Of a stretch of 14,403 bases of DNA, positions 9,461 through 14,403 are shown in pieces. The notes beneath the pieces are model-generated. The model worked only from the letters and a program-made list of their open reading frames with translations, ran no database searches and had not been told where the DNA came from. A program made the translations under genes and the position numbers. Source of the stretch: CAYUBI01 sp964443005 (GTDB lineage Bacteria > Margulisbacteria > Riflemargulisbacteria > GWF2-35-9 > CAYUBI01); the NCBI GenBank assembly GCA_964443005.1, contig CAYUBI010000063.1:1-14403 (forward strand). The letters are read 5' to 3'. Each line of letters starts with the position of its first letter. Position 1 is the stretch's first letter.

Positions 9461-11857
9461 ATGCGGGTACCCCTGACGTGGCTAAAAAAATATGTTTCTG
9501 TAAATCAATCTACTCAAGAAATTGCGGATAAATTAACTATGATTGGTTTCGAAACTGAAAAAATTGACGATCCTAGTCAAATAATTACGCAGGTTTTTGT
9601 AGGTAAAATTGTGATGATTGAACGTCATCCAAATGCAGACAAACTAGTAGTATGTCGCGTAGATATTGGCAAAGCAGTTCCGTTGCAGATTGTAACTGCA
9701 GCAACCAATGTGCGAGAAGGGATGTTTATTCCTGTAGCATTGCATGGAGCTACATTAGCTGGAGGACTGGAAATTAAACGCAGTAAACTGCGGGGTATTG
9801 AAAGTGAAGGTATGATGTGTTCAGATGTAGAGTTAGGCTTGGCAAAAGAATCAACAGGAATTAAAGAATTGTCTGTTGGCTTGCGATTAGGCGCGCCAAT
9901 TTTTGAAGCTTTGGGACTCACGCATGCTTCCATTGAAATTAATGTGTTACCTAATCGGCCTGATTGTTTGTCCTTAATGGGTGTTGCGCGAGAATTAGCA
10001 GCAGCTTATGATTGTTCGATTGTTCACCCAACAGTAAATAAACCATTAATCAGCGAGTTAACTGATTCTATTGTTGTTATAAATGACTCGCCAGATGTTT
10101 GTTATCGATATATGGGGCTTTCAATTAATAATGTAGTTGTTAAGCCATCGCCTGACTGGCTACAGGATGCTTTAAAAATGATGGGGCTTGAACCTATTAA
10201 TAATATTGTTGATTTATCAAATTACGTGATGTTTGAGTTGGGACAACCGTTGCATGCGTTTGATCGCGACCTTATCAAGGGCAATAAAATGATGATTCGT
10301 TATGCAAAGCCAGGTGAGTCAATAACATTATTGGATCATCGAACAGTGGAATTAAAAACGAATCAGCTAGTGATTGCAGATGCGATTGATCCCCTTGCAG
10401 TTGCTGGAGTGATGGGCGGACAACAGTCTGCGATATCTGATCAAACAACGTCTATATTTGTCGAAGCTGCATTGTTTTCGGGTCCATTGATTCGGCGAAC
10501 AGCACTAGCATTGGATGCACATACAGATAGCGGGTATCGATTTGAAAGAGGGCTGTCATATGAGGGTGTTGAGCTTGGTTTTTGGCGTTTTGTGAGTCTG
10601 ATCCATGAAATCGCTGGAGGCGATATTGTTTCTAAAGTGATTGATGTAGCAGGAGACTCTCGCGTGAGTGTGGATTTTCTTCCATATGATATTAACGTAT
10701 TCGAACGATTAATGGGCATGACTCTTGATCGTGAGTGGGTTGCTAACAAATTAACTAGTTTGGGATTTGAGGTTAAGGGTTCACTACTGAAAATTCCATA
10801 TTTTAGGCAAGATATTCGAGAGTCTGCTGATATTGCAGAAGAAATCGCCAGACATTACGGGTATACAAAATTACCTTCAATTGTGCCAACAAAAACGGTT
10901 TTTCATAGCCAGCTTGTGTCCTTGCTTTCGGGATTGAAAGAACGCGTTCGTGATTATTTTACTCATAATGGTTTTCAGGAAATTTATACTTATGCTATGG
11001 TATCTAAAGAAGATTATTTAGCAATAAATCCTTCGATAAAACGTGATGAACAAGCCCTTACAATTACGAATCCGTTAAGTCAGGAATTGGAGTACTTGCG
11101 GGATTCTTTGATAGTGCCAATGTTGTTGCATGTTCGATACAATGCGCATCATCATGTTTTGGCAAATCGTGTTCTAGAAATTGGAACAGTTTTTAAGCAG
11201 GGTATTAGTCCTAGTGATGAAGCAATTATGGTGGGCGGATATATTTTAAGCGAAACCTTGCCAACGTTTTATAAGCCAAAAATTACTGGAGAGACAGCAG
11301 ATACTTTTTTCACAGTTAAAGGTTTGTGGGAGAGTTTTTTGAGTTGTGCTGGATTTCGAGGCATTGTTGTTCAAGCAGGTGAAAAGTCAGGGACTCATGC
11401 TGGGCGAACTGCTATTTTTCGAATGGGTAAAAATGAGCTTGGATTTGTAGCAGAATTAGCACCGGATTTGGCTTTGCGCTATGATGTGCCTGGGCGCATG
11501 GTTGTTTTTGAATTTAATTTGGATATTTTAATTAAGTTTTTTAATCCCAGTAAACGTTATAAGTCATTTTCATTAAATCCCATGATTCGTCGGGATATTT
11601 CGTTTTGGGTAAATAAAGAGATAACGTCGTTGTCGTTAAAAACATTTTTTGAAAAAAATTCAGGATCATTTTTTAGTTATTGCGATATTCTTGAAGTTTT
11701 TCATTCTGACAAGCAAGGTGCTGATTATTACAATATTGTGTTTTCTATTTATTATCAAGATAAAACTCGTACTTTAACTGAAGATGAAATAAACAGTGAA
11801 TTTGATAAAACTGCAACGTTGTTGCAGCGTACGTTTCTTGCTCGATTCGGAAGTTAA
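9461..11857 (+). CDS. pheT: Phenylalanine--tRNA ligase beta subunit
   Basis: Large subunit of phenylalanyl-tRNA synthetase; with PheS it forms the alpha2-beta2 enzyme, binds tRNA-Phe and hydrolyses mischarged Tyr-tRNA-Phe. The 798 residues match the usual bacterial length. Domains seen: the N-terminal MRVPLTWLKKYV segment; an EMAP/OB-type tRNA-binding domain at about 44-155 (HPNADKL, AATNV, SEGMMCS); the B3/B4 editing domain at about 205-385 with NNIVDLSNYVM, LGQPLHAFD (His 265) and AGVMGGQQSAI near 315; the B5 DNA-binding-like domain at about 402-470 (PYFRQDIRESADIAEEIAR); the catalytic-like B6/B7 core; and a C-terminal FDX-ACB anticodon-binding domain from about 702 (RRDISFWV to the end). 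No truncation or missing motif is seen. The stop codon TAA directly abuts the mutS ATG. Confidence 0.98.
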   Translation: MRVPLTWLKKYVSVNQSTQEIADKLTMIGFETEKIDDPSQIITQVFVGKIVMIERHPNADKLVVCRVDIGKAVPLQIVTAATNVREGMFIPVALHGATLAGGLEIKRSKLRGIESEGMMCSDVELGLAKESTGIKELSVGLRLGAPIFEALGLTHASIEINVLPNRPDCLSLMGVARELAAAYDCSIVHPTVNKPLISELTDSIVVINDSPDVCYRYMGLSINNVVVKPSPDWLQDALKMMGLEPINNIVDLSNYVMFELGQPLHAFDRDLIKGNKMMIRYAKPGESITLLDHRTVELKTNQLVIADAIDPLAVAGVMGGQQSAISDQTTSIFVEAALFSGPLIRRTALALDAHTDSGYRFERGLSYEGVELGFWRFVSLIHEIAGGDIVSKVIDVAGDSRVSVDFLPYDINVFERLMGMTLDREWVANKLTSLGFEVKGSLLKIPYFRQDIRESADIAEEIARHYGYTKLPSIVPTKTVFHSQLVSLLSGLKERVRDYFTHNGFQEIYTYAMVSKEDYLAINPSIKRDEQALTITNPLSQELEYLRDSLIVPMLLHVRYNAHHHVLANRVLEIGTVFKQGISPSDEAIMVGGYILSETLPTFYKPKITGETADTFFTVKGLWESFLSCAGFRGIVVQAGEKSGTHAGRTAIFRMGKNELGFVAELAPDLALRYDVPGRMVVFEFNLDILIKFFNPSKRYKSFSLNPMIRRDISFWVNKEITSLSLKTFFEKNSGSFFSYCDILEVFHSDKQGADYYNIVFSIYYQDKTRTLTEDEINSEFDKTATLLQRTFLARFGS
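11849..11853 (+). promoter_or_regulatory. Ribosome binding site of mutS inside the end of pheT
   Basis: GGAAG lies within the last pheT codons, 4 nt before the mutS ATG at 11858. The pheT stop (11855-11857) and the mutS start are adjacent, so ribosomes ending pheT could reinitiate on mutS; translational coupling is an inference from this layout. Confidence 0.6.
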
Positions 11858-14299
11858 ATGTCTGCTGAACATACTCCGTTAATGCGCCAGTATCTGGAAC
11901 TGAAGTCCCAGAACCCAGATGCGCTTTTGTTTTTCCGCTTGGGTGATTTTTACGAAATGTTTTTTGATGATGCAAAACGTGCTGCAGCTGCTTTGCAATT
12001 AGTCTTAACTTCTCGGGGTCAAGATGAGCAGGGTAATCGAATTCCAATGTGTGGAATCCCCTACCATAGTTTAAAAAATTATTTACCCAAATTGCTGCAA
12101 GCCGGTTTTAAAGTAGCTATTAGCGAGCAAACCGAGGATGCTAAGCAAGCCAAAGGTTTAACTCGGCGTGAGGTTGTTCGCGTGTTAACGCCAGGAACGC
12201 TAACTGAAGAAGATGTTTTATCTGCAAAGAACAATAATTTTTTAGTAGCAGTGTACGAAGATATTTCCCATGGATTATTTAGCTTAGCTTGTGTTGATGT
12301 ATCGACTGGTGATTTTCATGTAACACAGTTAGCATCTAAAACAGAATTGCAAGATGAAATTCATCGTTTAGGTCCTTCAGAATTGTTGCTTCCTGAAGGG
12401 TTTGAACTGGGGATGGGCCCACTGATTACACGGTATAAGCCAGCATCTGTTGCTTATGCAGAAACAGTATTAAAAGCGCATTTTCAAGTGAATAGTTTGG
12501 ATACATTTGGACTTAATGATGTGAAAAGTGTGATGCCGCCAGCAGTTGAGGTTATGGATTATTTAAAACGTATGCAACGATCTACGTTGTCGCATATTCG
12601 CAGAATTCGCTATTATGCTACTGATGATTTTGTGTTTTTAGATCGCAATACGCAACGGAATTTAGAATTGGTATCTGCATTGCGCAAAGAAAATGTACAG
12701 GGTACATTGCGATGGGTGTTAGATCGAACAAAAACCGCAATGGGATCTCGGTTGTTGAAAAAATGGATTTTGCAACCGTTACGAAATATTGATAAAATTA
12801 AGGTTCGGCAGGTGTTGATTAGTCATTTTGTTAGTCAATTATTTTTACGAGATTCGTTAAGGGAATCACTTGAAATGATTTACGATATTGAACGTATTGT
12901 AGCCCGTTTATCCAATCAAACAATAAGTCCGCGCGATTTTATTGCACTTAAAGTATCGTTACAGTCGTGTGAGGTTATTTGGACAACATTCACTGAACCG
13001 TCACAATTACTTCCAGACTTACACATTCGAGATTCTATAAAAGCGATTTCAGCTGAAATTGATCGTGTTTTGGTTAATGAGCCACCTATTACGATAACTG
13101 AGGGCGGACTTATTAAACGTGGTGTAGATTCTGATTTAGATGCGTTGTTAATGTTAACTCAGGATAGTCAGATTTGGTTAACTCAGCTGGAGTTAATGTT
13201 ACGAAAACGTTGTGGAATAAAAAATTTGAAAGTTGGATATAATCGAATCAACGGTTATTTTATTGAAGTATCAAATGGTAATCTTTCCTTGGTCCCTTCT
13301 GATTTTATTCGGAAGCAAACATTAACAAATGGTGAACGTTTTATTACTGAAGAGCTGAAACAAAAAGAAGTGGATATTTTATCTGCAGATGATCGTAAAA
13401 AAAAGCTGGAATATCAGTTGTTTGATCAGTTGCGAACCTTTGTTTCTGTGCATATTGTTGCGCTTCAAGACGCAGCTTCTAAAATGGCAAATTTGGATGT
13501 TATTTTGTCATTGGCAGATGTGGCACATCATCATCGGTATGTTCAGCCTAGCCTAAATACGGAAGGGCGATTGATGCTGAAACAGTCTCGTCATCCAGTT
13601 GTTGAACGAGGTTTAGGGGATCAAAGTTTTACGCCGAATGATGTATGTTTTGATAATAATACACAATTTATTATTTTAACAGGGCCGAATATGGCTGGGA
13701 AATCAACGTATATGCGGCAGATTTTGCTAATTACTTTAATGGCATTAATGGGTAGTTTTGTTCCTGCTGATGAGGCAGATATTTCGGTTGTAGATCGGAT
13801 TTTTACCCGTATTGGGGCAAATGATGATTTGTTTTCTGGTGAATCGACGTTTATGGTAGAAATGAATGAAACTGCAAATATTCTTCATAATGCGACGAAG
13901 AATAGTGTGATTATTTTGGATGAAATAGGGCGTGGAACCAGCACCTTTGATGGGATGAGTATTGCAGCGTCTGTTGCTGAATATTTATATAAGCATATTG
14001 GTGCTAAAACGATTTTTGCAACGCATTACCATGAATTAACGAGTTTGGCAGCACAGTATTCACGCATGAAAAATTTTACTGTTTCAGTTGAAGATTCTGG
14101 CCATACAATTCAGTTCCTTCATAAAGTTGTTGCAGGACAAGCTAATAAAAGTTATGGAATTCATGTAGCAGAATTAGCTGGGTTACCTTCAGAAGTCATT
14201 TATCGTGCAAAGGAGTTCTTGTATCATTTGGAACAAGATCAATCCGAGCTTTTAAAAAACCAAGCCCAGCCTGTTCAATTGGCCTTATTTGAGTTATGA
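11858..14299 (+). CDS. mutS: DNA mismatch repair protein MutS
   Basis: Mismatch-recognition ATPase that opens methyl-directed-type repair, acting as a dimer on newly replicated DNA. The 813 residues are slightly shorter than E. coli MutS (853) but complete. Domain I (about 1-115) contains GDFYEMF with Phe31 and Glu33, the F-x-E pair that wedges into mismatches, which marks a true MutS1 rather than MutS2. The connector (about 125-245), lever/clamp (about 255-560) and ABC-type ATPase follow: Walker A GPNMAGKST at 609-617, FSGESTFMVEMNETANIL, Walker B ILDE with Asp688-Glu689, the signature GRGTSTFDG at 691-699, and the ATHYHEL switch. The C terminus reads QLALF (807-811), a beta-clamp-binding motif. 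The start abuts pheT, placing the gene in the pheST operon. mutL, a frequent neighbour, is not seen in the short remaining sequence. Confidence 0.98.
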   Translation: MSAEHTPLMRQYLELKSQNPDALLFFRLGDFYEMFFDDAKRAAAALQLVLTSRGQDEQGNRIPMCGIPYHSLKNYLPKLLQAGFKVAISEQTEDAKQAKGLTRREVVRVLTPGTLTEEDVLSAKNNNFLVAVYEDISHGLFSLACVDVSTGDFHVTQLASKTELQDEIHRLGPSELLLPEGFELGMGPLITRYKPASVAYAETVLKAHFQVNSLDTFGLNDVKSVMPPAVEVMDYLKRMQRSTLSHIRRIRYYATDDFVFLDRNTQRNLELVSALRKENVQGTLRWVLDRTKTAMGSRLLKKWILQPLRNIDKIKVRQVLISHFVSQLFLRDSLRESLEMIYDIERIVARLSNQTISPRDFIALKVSLQSCEVIWTTFTEPSQLLPDLHIRDSIKAISAEIDRVLVNEPPITITEGGLIKRGVDSDLDALLMLTQDSQIWLTQLELMLRKRCGIKNLKVGYNRINGYFIEVSNGNLSLVPSDFIRKQTLTNGERFITEELKQKEVDILSADDRKKKLEYQLFDQLRTFVSVHIVALQDAASKMANLDVILSLADVAHHHRYVQPSLNTEGRLMLKQSRHPVVERGLGDQSFTPNDVCFDNNTQFIILTGPNMAGKSTYMRQILLITLMALMGSFVPADEADISVVDRIFTRIGANDDLFSGESTFMVEMNETANILHNATKNSVIILDEIGRGTSTFDGMSIAASVAEYLYKHIGAKTIFATHYHELTSLAAQYSRMKNFTVSVEDSGHTIQFLHKVVAGQANKSYGIHVAELAGLPSEVIYRAKEFLYHLEQDQSELLKNQAQPVQLALFEL

Positions 14300-14315
14300 G
14301 TTCGACAGATTCCTC

Positions 14316-14402
14316 GCTTGAATTTGTTAGCTTTAGCGTGTCAAAATTTAATTTGACTTTTAAGTCAGCAGGAAAAACACCGCGAATAAGATCTATAACA
14401 TT
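14316..14402 (-). pseudogene. Possible truncated Rpn-family (PD-(D/E)XK transposase-like nuclease) fragment, continues off the right edge
   Basis: Read on the - strand from 14402, one frame gives 29 residues including NVIDLIRGVFPADL and LNFDTLKLTNSS. Both the order and spacing (helix, FP/LPxxL, LxFxTLKL, then Ser) resemble the N-terminal part of Rpn / PDDEXK transposase-like proteins as I remember them. The next expected element (a SF/YVD-type segment before SDLLY) is absent in all three - frames. The frame simply runs on to 14196, antisense to mutS, without family-like sequence. This suggests a remnant broken about 16 nt beyond the mutS stop. The stretch is short and no homology search was possible. 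The alternative is a new + strand gene starting at 14296. Confidence 0.4.
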
Positions 14403-14403
14403 T

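Noticed and set aside
9625..12047. Open frames of 100-102 codons on the - strand inside pheT and across the pheT-mutS junction
   Set aside because: They lie antisense to strongly conserved genes, have no family-like motifs and no ribosome binding context.
14348..14365. Possible terminator after mutS (GACTT-TT-AAGTC)
   Set aside because: Five-bp AT-rich arms with a 2-nt loop and no following T tract are not a credible terminator.
14296..14403. + strand open frame of 36 codons starting with an ATG that overlaps the mutS stop (ATGA)
   Set aside because: No Shine-Dalgarno, no recognisable family, low-complexity Ser-rich start, and the opposite strand gives a more protein-like sequence. The ATGA overlap needs only an A before the TGA stop. 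It is kept as an alternative to the - strand remnant, not as a call.

Overview
The window shows four protein-coding units, all on the + strand, plus what looks like a broken gene fragment on the - strand at the right edge. The DNA is AT-rich and uses the standard bacterial code. The chromosomal core genes, together with a secreted giant protein ending in a FlgD-like / T9SS-type carboxy-terminal domain, suggest an uncultured diderm bacterium of the kind known from metagenome assemblies (Margulisbacteria, Cloacimonadota, KSB1 or Bacteroidota-like lineages are candidates). The phylum is a guess and cannot be settled from this sequence.

Region 1 (1-8332) is one very large gene, cut by the left edge and by a 100-N scaffold gap at 2249-2348. 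It encodes a subtilisin-family (S8) serine protease whose catalytic domain is followed by about 24 tandem Ig/cadherin-like (He_PIG-type) domains. Almost every domain is exactly 89 codons long. A unique region and a short C-terminal sorting-type domain follow. The domains form a higher-order repeat of three (one 'TE' domain without the acidic calcium-type loop, then two 'DxDxD' domains), so the array has an 801-nt period. That period predicts the real size of the gap (195 nt, or 195 plus a multiple of 801) and joins the two apparent reading frames into one gene. The visible part would then encode 2808 residues.

Region 2 (8333-8428) is a 96-nt spacer with a possible sigma70-type promoter and a perfect 7-bp dyad. 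No clear terminator and no Shine-Dalgarno sequence are seen.

Region 3 (8429-14299) is a tight pheS-pheT-mutS cluster. It contains both subunits of phenylalanyl-tRNA synthetase (15-nt spacing) and, abutting pheT with no spacer, the mismatch-recognition ATPase MutS, which ends in a beta-clamp-binding motif. The spacing indicates cotranscription.

Region 4 (14300-14403) has a + strand ATGA start overlapping the mutS stop, but the better protein signal is on the - strand: about 29 residues resembling the N-terminal region of Rpn/PD-(D/E)XK transposase-like nucleases, ending abruptly close to mutS.

The most interesting structure is the three-domain higher-order repeat in the surface protease and the recent homogenisation around the assembly gap.
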